A stretch of DNA of 64,000 bases from Nonomuraea muscovyensis (GCF_014207745.1 NZ_JACHJB010000001.1:2170001-2234000); one strand, 5' to 3'; shown: positions 47,952-57,418, counted from the stretch's first letter. The notes: generated by a model from the letters alone, not told the origin. Numbers and translations: made by a program.

Positions 47952-50093
47952 TCAGGGCTGCGACTTCAGCAGCAGCAGCGCTGTGTCGTCAGTGCGGTGG
48001 TCGACGCTCTCGGCCTGGTCGATGAGGAGCTGGGCGAGGATGTGCAGCGGCAGATCCGCCGAGCGGGTGAGGTGCTCGGCGAGGCCGGCGATGCCCTCGT
48101 CGAGGTCGACACCGGGCGCCTCGATGAGGCCGTCGGTGTAGAGGGCGAGGACGGAGCCCATCGGGAACGCGATCTCCCGGGTCAGGTAGTCGGCGTCGGG
48201 TTCGAGGCCGAGCAGCAGGCCGGGCGGCAGGTCGACGCTGCGGGCGACCTCGCCGGGGCGGCGCAGCAGGGGCGGCAGGTGGCCGGCGCTGGCCAGTGTG
48301 GCCCGGCGGCGTTTCAGGTCCAGGGTGACGTACAGGCAGCTCGTGAACAGCTCGGGCGCCAGGTCGATGAGGAGCAGGTTGGTGTGGGCGAGCACGTCGC
48401 CGGGGCGCGCGCCCGCGGTCGCGTGGGCGCGGATGGCGGTCCGCACCTGGCCCATGAGGGCGGCGGCGGTCATGTCGTGGCCCTGGACGTCGCCGATGAC
48501 GGCGGCGACCGTGGTGTCGTCGAGGCGGATGAGGTCGTAGAAGTCGCCGCCGATGTCCATGCCACGGGTGGCGGGCAGGTAGTGGGCGGCGACCTGCAGC
48601 CCGGGGACGGCGGGCAGTTCGCTGGGCAGCAGGCTGGCCTGCAGGCATTCGGCGAGCTGGTGCTTGACGTCGTAGAGGCGGGCGCGTTCGAGGGCCTGCG
48701 CGATGAGGCCGGCGAGCGAGGTGAGCGTGGCCCGCTCGTCGGGGTTGAACATGTGCGGCCGGTCGTAGCCGAACAGGCACGCGCCGAAGGGCCGGCCGGA
48801 GGTGATGAGCGGTAGCACGGCCCAGGCGGACATGTCGTCGTAGCGGACGGCGTCGGGGTAGGCCTGCCTGTACTCCTCCCAGTTGCCGTAGAACTCCGGG
48901 TCACCGCTCCGGAGGGCGTCGCAGGTGCTCGTGGGCGCGTCGAGCGGGAGGCCGTCGTACCGGTCGACGAATCCCCGGCCGTAGCCGCGTGCGCCGACGA
49001 CCCGCAGCCGCCCGTTCTCGGCGATCGTGAGGGCGAGGGCCTGGATGTCGCAGACCGACATGACCTGGTCGGCGACGAGGTCGGTCACGTCCTGCACGGT
49101 GACCGCCCGGGTGAGGGTGGCCGCGAGGTGGACCATGTTGTACAGGGCGTCCGCCCGCAGCTTTCCGGCCTCGGCCACGTGGTCCTGTTCCTCCCCGGCC
49201 GGCGGCGGGGCGGTGAGGTCGGGGGCGATGCGGACGCTGATCCCGGTGGGATCGGAGTGGAACTCGAAGGACAGCCGACGGCCGGACGGGTGCCGGGCGG
49301 TGAAGGACGTGGGCCGGTGGCTGAGGACCGCCTGGCGGTAGTGGTCCTCGAAGACCGGATCGCCCATCCACGGCAGCACCTCCCAGGGGCGCATGCACAA
49401 CAGGTCCGCCGGGTCGACGCCCAGCAGGTCGGCCGCCTGCGGGGTGATGAAGGTGACCCTGCCCTCCATGTCCATGGCGCAGGCTCCCCAGGGGAGCCGG
49501 TTGAGGTAGTCGAGCGCGGCCCGCGCGGCGACGGGGTCCACCTGGCCGTCGCCCCGGGGTGACAGGATGCGCGGGCGGGAGCCGGGCAGCAGGGACTCGC
49601 CGCGGTCGGCGGCCCGCCGGATGAGCGCGCCCATCCGGCGGGTGGTCCCTTCCATGACCTCCAGTTCGTGCGGGGTCAGCTCGGCCGGGTGCGGCTCGGG
49701 CCACAGCAGCACCAGCGAGCCCCTGTCGACGCCGCCGGCGTGGATGGGCATGGCGGCCAGGGAGAAGTGGTACGGCAGCGACAGCGCCACCCCGGGAAAA
49801 CGGCGGGCCATGTCCTCGTGGTCGGCCAGCCACACCAGGCGCCGTTCGCGCACGGCGGCCGCCGCGGGGACCGGGTCCTCCAGTCTGATCCTGACCCACT
49901 GGTGGGCGATGGGAGCCGGGATCCCGACGGCCGAGCTCATCAGCAGCACGCCTTCGCCGGGCGGCAGCAGGAAGAGGGCCCCCATGTGCGCCTTGGTGAC
50001 GGCGACGGTCGCGGCCAGCAGTTCGTCCAGCCCGGACGCCAGCGGGCCGGGGCCGGTCGGGGCTGCGGTGGTCTCGGTGGTCTGTTCCTGCAT
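47952..50093 (-). CDS. SpoIIE/RsbU-type PP2C phosphatase with GAF and PAS sensor domains
   Basis: The 713-residue protein has an N-terminal GAF-like domain (about 20-160), a PAS domain (GACAMDMEGRVTFITPQAADLLG), a second GAF (about 320-470) and a C-terminal PP2C/SpoIIE phosphatase from LQASLLPSELPAVPG. Metal residues are in MDIGGDFYDLIRL, IGDVQGHDMTAAALMGQ and RTDDTALLLL. It is likely to dephosphorylate an anti-anti-sigma factor in a partner-switching pathway. ATG at 50091-50093 has a weak site. No kinase or STAS gene adjoins it. Confidence 0.9.
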   Translation of the reverse strand: MQEQTTETTAAPTGPGPLASGLDELLAATVAVTKAHMGALFLLPPGEGVLLMSSAVGIPAPIAHQWVRIRLEDPVPAAAAVRERRLVWLADHEDMARRFPGVALSLPYHFSLAAMPIHAGGVDRGSLVLLWPEPHPAELTPHELEVMEGTTRRMGALIRRAADRGESLLPGSRPRILSPRGDGQVDPVAARAALDYLNRLPWGACAMDMEGRVTFITPQAADLLGVDPADLLCMRPWEVLPWMGDPVFEDHYRQAVLSHRPTSFTARHPSGRRLSFEFHSDPTGISVRIAPDLTAPPPAGEEQDHVAEAGKLRADALYNMVHLAATLTRAVTVQDVTDLVADQVMSVCDIQALALTIAENGRLRVVGARGYGRGFVDRYDGLPLDAPTSTCDALRSGDPEFYGNWEEYRQAYPDAVRYDDMSAWAVLPLITSGRPFGACLFGYDRPHMFNPDERATLTSLAGLIAQALERARLYDVKHQLAECLQASLLPSELPAVPGLQVAAHYLPATRGMDIGGDFYDLIRLDDTTVAAVIGDVQGHDMTAAALMGQVRTAIRAHATAGARPGDVLAHTNLLLIDLAPELFTSCLYVTLDLKRRRATLASAGHLPPLLRRPGEVARSVDLPPGLLLGLEPDADYLTREIAFPMGSVLALYTDGLIEAPGVDLDEGIAGLAEHLTRSADLPLHILAQLLIDQAESVDHRTDDTALLLLKSQP

Positions 50094-50228
50094 CCTGTGC
50101 CGCCTCGCTTCCCGGCGGATTACTACATCCCGAAAATGCCCATATAGGACAATATGCCCGAGTTACCGGCAGAGCACTACGAGCAGGGGTTTATCCGGGC
50201 CGGACCGAACGCCGGTTACCCTGCGCTC

Positions 50229-51011
50229 ATGCACACGCAGTCCCCCGCCGCCGGAACCCCGGTGCTCGGGCCTCGCCTGATCCGGGCCGAGCTGTTCGTG
50301 GTCTTCGCCGTCTCGCTCGGCGCCAGCGGCCTGGTCGCCCTGGTCCGGCTGATCGGCGCGCTCACCGCGCCGAAGGACCTGAAGGGGCAGCAGGCCGTCC
50401 TGGTCGGGTCGATGGCGCCGGGACGGCCGTGGTTCGACCTGACCCTGCAGCTCGTCGGCATCGCCGTCAACGTGGCTCCCGTCGCCCTCGTCGCCTACCT
50501 GCTGGTCCGGTCGGCCGAGTCGATGCGCACCATCGGCATGGACCTCCGCGAGCCGGCCCGCGACCTGCGGCGCGGCGCCGCGCTGGCCGCCGTGATCGGC
50601 GGGACGGGCCTGGCCTTCTACCTCCTCGTGTACGCCATGGGAGTGAACCTCGCCGTCGTCGCCGGGAACCTGCCGGACGAGTGGTGGCGGGTGCCGGTGC
50701 TGCTGCTGGCGGCGGCCCAGAACGGGGTCCTGGAGGAGGTGCTGGTCGCCGGCTACCTGCTGCACCGGCTGGACCAGGCGGGGTGGAGCCCGTGGCGGGC
50801 CGTCGCGCTGTCGGCGGTGCTGCGCGGCTCGTACCACCTCTACCAGGGGTTCGGCGGCTTCGTCGGCAACGTGGTGATGGGCGTGGTGTTCGGCCGGCTG
50901 TACCAGCGCTGGGGGCGGGCGATGCCGCTCGTCGTGGCGCACACCCTCATCGACGCCGTCGCCTTCGTCGGATACGCGGCCCTGCGCGGCCGGGTGAGCT
51001 GGCTGCCCTGA
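50229..51011 (+). CDS. CPBP (CAAX/Abi) family intramembrane metalloprotease
   Basis: The 260-residue protein has about seven membrane helices. CPBP motifs are NGVLEEVLVAGYLLHRL (EE pair) and LRGSYHLYQGFGGFVGN, with His in LVVAHTLIDAVAF. The Arg of EExxxR is replaced by Gly here, as in some actinobacterial members. ATG 50229 lies 6 nt after TACCCT, suggesting a leaderless transcript; the upstream ATG at 50154 would add a tail unlike the family. Substrate unknown. Confidence 0.85.
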   Translation: MHTQSPAAGTPVLGPRLIRAELFVVFAVSLGASGLVALVRLIGALTAPKDLKGQQAVLVGSMAPGRPWFDLTLQLVGIAVNVAPVALVAYLLVRSAESMRTIGMDLREPARDLRRGAALAAVIGGTGLAFYLLVYAMGVNLAVVAGNLPDEWWRVPVLLLAAAQNGVLEEVLVAGYLLHRLDQAGWSPWRAVALSAVLRGSYHLYQGFGGFVGNVVMGVVFGRLYQRWGRAMPLVVAHTLIDAVAFVGYAALRGRVSWLP

Positions 51012-51054
51012 CGGCGGCCGGTCCGCGGCGGCGGGCGAGCCCGGACAGGGCGAG

Positions 51055-51083
51055 CCCCGGCCGCCGGAGGGCGGCCGGGGTTT
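51055..51083. terminator. Bidirectional intrinsic terminator between convergent genes
   Basis: CCCCGGCCGCC (51055-51065), GGAG, GGCGGCCGGGG (51070-51080) is a perfect 11-bp stem followed by TTT. It sits between the CPBP gene (+) and the phytase-like gene (-). Confidence 0.8.
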
Positions 51084-51094
51084 CGCGGGCCGGG

Positions 51095-52312
51095 TTACCG
51101 GTAGACGCGCGGGTCGGCCTTCAGCCCCCGCGTGAGCCGTACGGTGATGAACTCGTTGTCGTCCGGCCGGCCGGGGGTGCGCCCGGACGAGAACGGGAAG
51201 TTGTTGTCGTCGAGCACGCCGAGCGTGCGGTCGTCGAGGATGACCACGTCCTCGATCGTCTGGAACGGGAACCTGAACGTCGCGCCCGAGCCGCCGAGAC
51301 CGCGCGGGTCGGCGAGGTCGAGCAGGTCGGCCACCAGGGTCTTGTCCAGCGCGCCGTCGCCGTCCCGGTCCCGGGTGTCGGCCAGGTAGATCCGCTTGAC
51401 CCGCGCGGCGTCGCCCTGCAGGTTGTCGCGCTCGATGACGAGGAAGCGGTGCCGGTCCACCGCGATGGCGTCGCCGATGGCGTGCGCGGGGTCGTCCAGT
51501 CGGTACGTCCAGCGCCGCTCGGTGTAGGCCCGCTTGCGCAGGTCGAACTCGTACATCCGCAGCGTACCCGCCGGGTCGCCGGTCACCGTGCCCTCCAGCA
51601 GCGGGTAGAGGCGGCGGCCGTCCACCGAGCGGGCCATGCCCTCGAAGCCCTTGCTGCGGCCGAGGTTCGGCGTGGCGCCGGCCAGGTTCGGGTTCTCGGG
51701 CGCCCGCACGCCGGGCAGTTCGACAGGCGCGTCCAGCAGCCGCCCCTCGCGGTCGGCGTGCAGGAGGAACGGGCCGAACTCGTCGCCGATCCAGTAGGTG
51801 CCGTCCTGGGCGCGCACGATCGACTCGACGTCGAAGTCGGCGCCGGTCAACGTGCGGTCGGCCCGGGTGAGCGGGAACGGCACGAGCCCGCGCGGGTCGG
51901 ACAGGCCGAACCCGCCGAGCACCGCGACGGTCCGCTTCCCGAAGTCCGGCTTGATCCGGTGCACCCGGAGCAGGAAGTCGGCACTGTTGCCCTTGGCCCC
52001 GTAGCCGTTGTCCGACAGGACGTCGAAGGTGCCGTCGTGGCGGCGGACGATACCGCTGAACCCCTGCACGGGCTGGCCCGGGAACGGCGGCGTGACCCCG
52101 TTGACCGGGTTCGTGCCCAGGTGCGCGCCGGAGGGCTCGCTGTCCGGCACGTACGTCTCGGCGGGCAGCGCGGCGAAGCCGGTCAGCGTGGCCCTGCCGT
52201 AGCCGCCCCGGTCGGGGTCGGCGGCGGGGTCGGCGGCGGCGGGCGCGGCGAGGCCGGCGACCAGCGCCCCGGCGCACGTCAGCAGGGCTGCGGAGCTCAG
52301 AAAACCTCTCAT
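51095..52312 (-). CDS. Secreted esterase-like phytase-family protein
   Basis: The 405-residue protein has a signal peptide (MRGFLSSAALLTCAGALVAGLAAPAAA) and the esterase-like phytase domain: TLTGFAALPAETYVP, FSGIVRRHDGTFDVLSDNGYG, DVESIVRAQDGTYWIGDEFGP, KGFEGMA, IEDVVILDDRTLGVLDDNNFP. The multiple Asp/Glu sites fit a beta-propeller phosphatase or esterase with Ca. It is exported and may release phosphate. ATG at 52310-52312; the longer frame upstream is unlike a signal peptide. Confidence 0.88.
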   Translation of the reverse strand: MRGFLSSAALLTCAGALVAGLAAPAAADPAADPDRGGYGRATLTGFAALPAETYVPDSEPSGAHLGTNPVNGVTPPFPGQPVQGFSGIVRRHDGTFDVLSDNGYGAKGNSADFLLRVHRIKPDFGKRTVAVLGGFGLSDPRGLVPFPLTRADRTLTGADFDVESIVRAQDGTYWIGDEFGPFLLHADREGRLLDAPVELPGVRAPENPNLAGATPNLGRSKGFEGMARSVDGRRLYPLLEGTVTGDPAGTLRMYEFDLRKRAYTERRWTYRLDDPAHAIGDAIAVDRHRFLVIERDNLQGDAARVKRIYLADTRDRDGDGALDKTLVADLLDLADPRGLGGSGATFRFPFQTIEDVVILDDRTLGVLDDNNFPFSSGRTPGRPDDNEFITVRLTRGLKADPRVYR

Positions 52313-52472
52313 GGCGGGGACCCTAGGGGTGCCACGTGACGGGACCGCGAACAGCGGGCCAACGGGCGGCCCCCCGCGCGGGACCGCCCGCCGTGCCCGC
52401 CCGTCACCGCGGGACTGAATGAAACAGCAGAGAAGTGCTCCGCCCGTGGTCGCGGGCGGGACGGGAACGGCG

Positions 52473-52577
52473 TCAGAGACCGTAGCGGCTCTTGAGGTGG
52501 CGCCACCAGTCACGGAACATCCACGCGTCGAACTCCGTGATCGAGGACGCGCTGCCCGCCTTCGTCGGAGAGCCTCA
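52473..52577 (-). pseudogene. Gene C-terminus left beside the IS-like hairpin
   Basis: From the in-frame stop at 52575-52577 to TGA at 52473-52475 there are 33 codons reading SITEFDAWMFRDWWRHLKSR then YGL. The Trp/Arg-rich, well-formed end with normal GC3 looks like a true protein terminus. No start codon with RBS precedes it. I do not recognise the family. It ends at the hairpin, suggesting that insertion or deletion removed the rest. Confidence 0.45.
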
Positions 52578-52615
52578 GGGAAGCCGCCGCCTTGAGGCGG
52601 GATGAAATCAGGCTC
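52570..52615. mobile_element. IS200/IS605-like (PATE-like) terminal hairpin remnant
   Basis: CCGCCT-TG-AGGCGG (52587-52600) sits inside GAGCCT (52570-52575) ... AGGCTC (52610-52615), with GAAGCC before and GGATGAAAT after the inner stem. This layout resembles the subterminal hairpins of IS200/IS605 elements. No tnpA or tnpB is present. The element would be a solo end or PATE. Confidence 0.4.
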
Positions 52616-52719
52616 CCCGCGGAGCAGGGCGGGGCGAACCGCCCAGCAGACGACCTTGACCAGCACGTTCGCTTACGGTCATCGCGACTCCAGGGTTCGG
52701 GGTGGGGTGACGGGCGACC

Positions 52720-52755
52720 GGCGCCCGGCCGCCGGTGCGGCGACGGCCGGGCGCC
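52720..52755 (-). terminator. Stem-loop downstream of the large glycosidase
   Basis: GGCGCCCGGCCG (52720-52731) pairs perfectly with CGGCCGGGCGCC (52744-52755) across 12 nt. It lies 5 bp beyond the glycosidase stop and is GC-only with no T-tract, as is common in actinobacteria. Confidence 0.7.
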
Positions 52756-52760
52756 GGGTC

Positions 52761-55700
52761 TCACGGACCGTACGCCTTGACCTCCAGCAGGCCGACGGAG
52801 CTGCTTCCTGCGCCGGTGAGCAGCACCCGCAGCCGCGTCGTGCCGGTGGCCGTGAACGTGACGGTGTTGTACTGGTTCTTCGCCAGCCCGTACGCGCTCG
52901 CGCCGGGCACGTCGACGTAGGCGCTGCCGTTCCAGTACTGCAGCTTCCAGGACGCCGGCATGTCGATGCCCTGGTCGTCGTCGAAGAAGTACACCTCGGC
53001 CCGGTTCAACGTCCGCGCCGACGACCAGGTCAGGTCCACCCACTGCTGGCCGGTCTCCGGCCAGGTGCCCCACCGCGGGTTGACGGTGTCGTTGGACGAG
53101 GGCGGGTCGATCCCGTCGTTGACGGCGGCGACGCTCTCCCAGGAGGACGTGTACGACGCGGACGGCGTCGCCGCCGGCGCCACGTTGCCCGGCGGCGGCT
53201 GGACGCCGCCCCGGTTGTGCACCTTGATCTCGGTGAGCCCGGTCTTGGCGCCGGAGGCGTTGGTGGCCAGCACCCGCAGCCGCTGCGCCGTCACCGCCCC
53301 GAACGTCACCACGTTGTAGTTGGCCCGCGGCGTCGCGGGGCTCTTGACCTGGCTCGGGACGTTCACCCACGAGCTGCCGTTGTGGTACTGGACGTCGTAG
53401 GCCGACGGTGCCCGGTAGGTGCCGCCGGCCGGCCGGCTGTCCTTGAAGTACAGGCGCACCTCGTTGAACGTCCTGGCCGAGCCGAGGTTCAGCTCGTACC
53501 AGTCCTGGCTGTTGGGCGAGCCGCCGGCGCCCCAGAACGGCTCGTTGATCGGGTAACCGTCGATGGCGCCCGCCAGGTTGCTGCCGGAGCCGGTGTGGGA
53601 GGCGGAGGCGGTCGCGCCGGTGGCCAGGTTGGCGAGGTCGGCCGTCAGGTCCACGCCCGCCTTGGCCAGCAGGTCCACCATCCGGGCGCCGGTGTGGGCG
53701 ACCTGGGTGGGCGCCCGCAGGCCGGGGACGGCCTGGCTGTGGGTGACCGTGCCCCCGGTGGTGACGTTGCCCGTGGCCGCGTCCCAGGTGAACGGCACGA
53801 GCGTGGACACCGTGGCGGCCCGGGTGCCGTTGACGAAGATCGAGTAGCCCTGCGGCACGCCGGGGTATCGGGTGACCCCGTCGGCCGGGTCGTCCCAGAC
53901 GATCGTCAGGTCGGCGTTTCGGTAGCGCAGGTTGTTGACGGCGAAGTGACTCCAGCCGATGTCGATCGGCGACAGCTCCACCTTGGCGTCACCCCGCGGG
54001 CGCAGCCCCGCGACGTCCTCGATCACGGTCCAGTTGCTGCTGCCGAGGATGTTGTGGTGGATCCACGAGCGGTAGCTGATCGAGGAGCCGTTCCAGTCGG
54101 CCCAGAACTCGTTGGCGTCCGGCCACTGCGTGTTGCCGCCCACGTACTGCGCCCAGGCGTTCCAGTAGAGCAGCTTCTTGTAGTCGGTCGCCGACATCCA
54201 CTCGTTGGGGTAGTTGCGCAGCACCGACGAGTAGAGCCTGAACTGCACGGTCGAGTTGATGGTGGAGAAGTTGTTCGAGCCCGGCTCCCCGGCCTCGGCC
54301 GCGGCCTGCTTGTCGACCTGGTCGGCCGTGTAGAAGGGGAAGATCGGGTAGTGCGCCGGGTCGTCGTACAGGCGCAGGCTCTGCCGGTAGGCGGCGGTGT
54401 TGGGCACCGCGCCGACCGCGAACGGGTAGTAGTTGTTGATCTCCTTCCACGGCACCCACTCGTTCGTGGACTTCAGGCGGTGCTCGAAGAGCTGCCGGCC
54501 CGGGTTCCACAGCACGCCGGTGATGGCGTTCTGGATCTGGGTGGCGAGCGTGCGCATCTCGTTCGCCTTGGCCGTGTTGCCGATCGCCTCGTACGCCGCG
54601 GCGGCGGCCAGCGCGCCGCTGTACTGGTAGGCGGACTCGGCGCGGTCCATCCGGCCGGGCTTCCAGTGGAAGGACACCGCGTCGGCGTCGTTGCCGGTCA
54701 GCGCGCCCCAGTCGTACTCGATGAGCTTGTTGCCGTCGGTGTCGTAGTGCGCGAGCTGGCCCTTGACGTCCTGCTCGGCGTAGCGGGCCAGGTTGGCCGC
54801 GATGCCGGGCTGGCCGCCGTGGATCTGGTAGCTCTTCCAGGCCGCCTCGCCGATGTACTGGGTGTAGCTGTTGGACCAGTTCTCCGGGTCGCCGGGGTTG
54901 TCGAGGAACCGGCCGTTCTTCGACGTCTGGCCGACGCTGAGCCAGTTGCCGTACGCGTACGACGGGTCGCGCAGGTACTTCAGGTCGTCGATGTGCATGG
55001 GCTGGGTCAGCGCGATGGCGTTGTTGTAGCCCAGCACGCCCTCGGTCGAGGTGGGGAACTGGAACGTCTGCCCCGGGATGTCGGCGTCGAGGTGGTTGAA
55101 CCGCATCAGCCACCAGCGGTAGTAGATGTTCTTCTTGATGGCCGGCTCGGGCACGTCGATGTACGGCACGTTCTGCGCCCACCAGCGGTTGTAGGCCCGC
55201 ACGTGGGTGGCGAACGCCGTGGCGGCCGAGTAGCCCGCGTACGCGTCGTACTCGGTGCGCGACTCGGGGATCTCGTTGGTGACGAAGCCCATGACCACCT
55301 TGGCGGTCACGGTCGCCCCGGCGGCGACCGTGACCGATCTGTTCAGGCCGCCGCTGGAGACCGTGAAGCCGTCGCCCGTCAGGCGCGGGTAGAGGGTGGT
55401 GAGGTTGTTGAAGGCGTTCACCTGGCCGGTCAGCTCGCTGCCGCTGCCCGAGGTGGCGTACGGCGAGGTCACGCGGAGCTGCAGGGTGGCCGCTGAGCCG
55501 CCCGTGTTGGTGATCGACAGGTTGGTCACGGCGACGTTGTTGTGGGTGATGAACTTCGTCTGGTTCACCCGGACGTTGCCACTGGTGTGCACGCTCTTCC
55601 AGTGGCTCGGCGCCTGCCAGCGGGAGCTCACCTGCTCGGTGAAGGTGCCTGGGGAGAGGGTGACGGTGTAGGCGTTGTTGCCGCTGATGCTCTCCCAGTA

Positions 55701-56015
55701 CGCCACCTGGCCGCCGAACCCGAGCGTGCCGGGCGTGTGCGTCTTCATGAACAGCGCCCGGCCCCGGCTCATCAGCCAGGTCCCCGCCGGGTCGTTGCCC
55801 GGGCGGGCGAGCAGCCGGTCCATCCAGAAGTCGGTGCCGGAGCTCTCGGCGTCGTAGATGGCCTGCATCGTGTCGCCCGTCGTGAACGAGCCGGGCGGCG
55901 CGGGGATCGCCGGGCCGGAGAACGACGGGAAGCCGATCGTCTGGTCGGCGTGCGCGGGGCCGCCGGCGGCCAGCAGTCCGGCGAGCAGCAGCAACACGGC
56001 GAGGACTCTGCTCAT
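52761..56015 (-). CDS. Large secreted MGH1/GH63-like glycoside hydrolase with two C-terminal carbohydrate-binding modules
   Basis: The 1084-residue protein has a signal peptide (MSRVLAVLLLLAGLLAAGGPAHA), an N-terminal beta domain, and an (alpha/alpha)6 catalytic part (about 260-700) with NIYYRWWLMRFNHLD, WSNSYTQYIGEAAWKSYQIHG and EWVPWKEINNYYPFAVGA. This resembles MGH1/GH63-type glycosidases. Two jelly-roll modules follow: F5/8-type (about 800-935) and a module with FFDDDQGIDMPASWKLQYWN, shared with GH43 upstream. ATG at 56013-56015 overlaps the GH43 stop. Likely alpha-linked or arabinose-type plant polymer; substrate unproven. Confidence 0.85.
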   Translation of the reverse strand: MSRVLAVLLLLAGLLAAGGPAHADQTIGFPSFSGPAIPAPPGSFTTGDTMQAIYDAESSGTDFWMDRLLARPGNDPAGTWLMSRGRALFMKTHTPGTLGFGGQVAYWESISGNNAYTVTLSPGTFTEQVSSRWQAPSHWKSVHTSGNVRVNQTKFITHNNVAVTNLSITNTGGSAATLQLRVTSPYATSGSGSELTGQVNAFNNLTTLYPRLTGDGFTVSSGGLNRSVTVAAGATVTAKVVMGFVTNEIPESRTEYDAYAGYSAATAFATHVRAYNRWWAQNVPYIDVPEPAIKKNIYYRWWLMRFNHLDADIPGQTFQFPTSTEGVLGYNNAIALTQPMHIDDLKYLRDPSYAYGNWLSVGQTSKNGRFLDNPGDPENWSNSYTQYIGEAAWKSYQIHGGQPGIAANLARYAEQDVKGQLAHYDTDGNKLIEYDWGALTGNDADAVSFHWKPGRMDRAESAYQYSGALAAAAAYEAIGNTAKANEMRTLATQIQNAITGVLWNPGRQLFEHRLKSTNEWVPWKEINNYYPFAVGAVPNTAAYRQSLRLYDDPAHYPIFPFYTADQVDKQAAAEAGEPGSNNFSTINSTVQFRLYSSVLRNYPNEWMSATDYKKLLYWNAWAQYVGGNTQWPDANEFWADWNGSSISYRSWIHHNILGSSNWTVIEDVAGLRPRGDAKVELSPIDIGWSHFAVNNLRYRNADLTIVWDDPADGVTRYPGVPQGYSIFVNGTRAATVSTLVPFTWDAATGNVTTGGTVTHSQAVPGLRAPTQVAHTGARMVDLLAKAGVDLTADLANLATGATASASHTGSGSNLAGAIDGYPINEPFWGAGGSPNSQDWYELNLGSARTFNEVRLYFKDSRPAGGTYRAPSAYDVQYHNGSSWVNVPSQVKSPATPRANYNVVTFGAVTAQRLRVLATNASGAKTGLTEIKVHNRGGVQPPPGNVAPAATPSASYTSSWESVAAVNDGIDPPSSNDTVNPRWGTWPETGQQWVDLTWSSARTLNRAEVYFFDDDQGIDMPASWKLQYWNGSAYVDVPGASAYGLAKNQYNTVTFTATGTTRLRVLLTGAGSSSVGLLEVKAYGP

Positions 56016-57418
56016 GACAGCGCCATCCATTCCAGGACGCCGGTGGAGAAGCCGGATCTGGAGGTGATGTTCAGCCGGAGCCTCGTCGTGGAGATCGCCG
56101 GGAACGTCGTGACGTTGTAGGTGTTCGCGGCGACGCCGCAGGCCGACTGGCCGGGCACGTCCACGTAGCCGCCGCCGTTCCAGTACTGCACCCGGCAGGA
56201 GGACGGCAGGTCGATGCCCTGGTCGTCGTCGAACCAGTAGGCGGCCACCTTGTCGACGCTCTGCGCGCTCGGCCACCGGTACTCCAGCCACTCGGTGCCC
56301 TGGTGGTTCCAGTTGCCGTAGGCGCCGTGGCCGCGGTCGGCCGAGTTCGCCGGCACGTGCCCGTCGTTGACCGCGGCGAGTGTCTCCCATGGCGACACGT
56401 ACGAGGTGGAGGCCGTCGCGGTGAGCGCGTGGTTGGTGCCCGCGGGCGGCTGGCCGCCACCGGGGCCGGAGGTCTGCACGACCTTGCGCATGGTGCCGTC
56501 GGCGTTCCAGGAGAGCTTGTCGAGCGTCACCGAGCGGCGGAAGTCGCCGCCGCCCGGGGCCGCGGCGTTGTGGTAGACCATGTACCACTGGCCGTTGAAC
56601 TCGACGATCGCCGGGTGGTTGGTGGTCGAGGACACCTGGTCGAGCACCACGCCGCGCTCGGTCCACGGGCCGAGCGGGTTGTTCGCCGTAGCGTACCTGA
56701 TGCAGGCGTAGTTCGGCTGGGAGCAGCCGGAGTCGTTGGCGGCGTAGGCCAGGTAGTAGGTGCCGCCGCGCTTGAACATCCAGGGCGCCTCCCAGAAGTT
56801 CGTGACGCCCTGCGGGGTGACGACCGGGCCGTCCAGGTTGATCATGTCGGGCTTGAGCTTGGCGGCCCGCACGCCCCAGTAGGAGCCCCAGTAGATGTAC
56901 GCCTGACCGTCGTCGTCGGTGAAGACCGTCGGGTCGATGTTGAGCGGGGACGAGCCGGGCGTGCTGTCGCTGATCAGCGGACCGCCCTTGGCGTCGCGGA
57001 ACGGGCCGAGCGGGCTGTCGCCGACCGCCACGCCGATGTCCATCCAGCCGGGGCCGTTGCCGTTGATCGAGGTGTACCAGTAGTACTTGCCGTTGCGGGG
57101 CTCGACCTCGCTCGCCCAGGCGTCGGCGCCGGCCCAGGGGAAGTCTGAAATTTTCAGCCGCGCCCCGTGGCCGGTCCAGGTGGTCGCGTCGGTGGAGGAG
57201 AACGCGTGCCACTCGCGCATGACGAAGCCAAACCCCCCGGCGGGGGCCTCGTCGCGGCCGGTATAGACGTACAGGGTGTCCCCGACGACCAGGGCGGCGG
57301 GGTCCGCGGTGTAGACGGACGTGGTGATGGGGGCGGCGGCCGGGGCGGGCGCCGCGGATGCGACGACCAGCCCCAGCGCGGCCAGCGCGCCGAGGACAGC
57401 GGTTCGCAGGCTTCTCAT
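56012..57418 (-). CDS. Secreted GH43-type glycosidase with C-terminal binding module
   Basis: The 468-residue protein has a signal peptide (MRSLRTAVLGALAALGLVVASAAPAPA). The five-blade propeller carries the GH43 triad: Asp39 in VYTADPAALV, Asp162 in LNIDPTVFTDDDG and Glu210 in TNFWEAPWMF. These act as base, pKa modulator and acid. A C-terminal module (about 338-468) has AYWFDDDQGIDLPSSCRVQYWNG, paralogous to the end of the downstream enzyme. Family members are arabinofuranosidases or xylosidases. AGGAG precedes ATG 57416-57418; LacI-type operator upstream. It is the operon's first gene. Confidence 0.9.
   Translation of the reverse strand: MRSLRTAVLGALAALGLVVASAAPAPAAAPITTSVYTADPAALVVGDTLYVYTGRDEAPAGGFGFVMREWHAFSSTDATTWTGHGARLKISDFPWAGADAWASEVEPRNGKYYWYTSINGNGPGWMDIGVAVGDSPLGPFRDAKGGPLISDSTPGSSPLNIDPTVFTDDDGQAYIYWGSYWGVRAAKLKPDMINLDGPVVTPQGVTNFWEAPWMFKRGGTYYLAYAANDSGCSQPNYACIRYATANNPLGPWTERGVVLDQVSSTTNHPAIVEFNGQWYMVYHNAAAPGGGDFRRSVTLDKLSWNADGTMRKVVQTSGPGGGQPPAGTNHALTATASTSYVSPWETLAAVNDGHVPANSADRGHGAYGNWNHQGTEWLEYRWPSAQSVDKVAAYWFDDDQGIDLPSSCRVQYWNGGGYVDVPGQSACGVAANTYNVTTFPAISTTRLRLNITSRSGFSTGVLEWMALS

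Larger units (their letters stand above)
52313..52760. other. 448-bp gene-poor gap with decayed elements
   Basis: The part 52313-52472 shows no gene or clear signal. The rest holds a C-terminal gene remnant (52473-52577), an IS200/IS605-like hairpin (52570-52615), about 100 bp of non-coding sequence (52616-52719) and the terminator stem of the downstream glycosidase (52720-52755). Confidence 0.7.

Noticed and set aside
51012..51054. Possible small gene after the CPBP protease
   Set aside because: No start with RBS; sequence is a spacer before the terminator.
52602..55496. 964-codon open frame on + strand
   Set aside because: Antisense shadow of the large glycosidase; low-complexity Arg/Val/Gly composition and no RBS.
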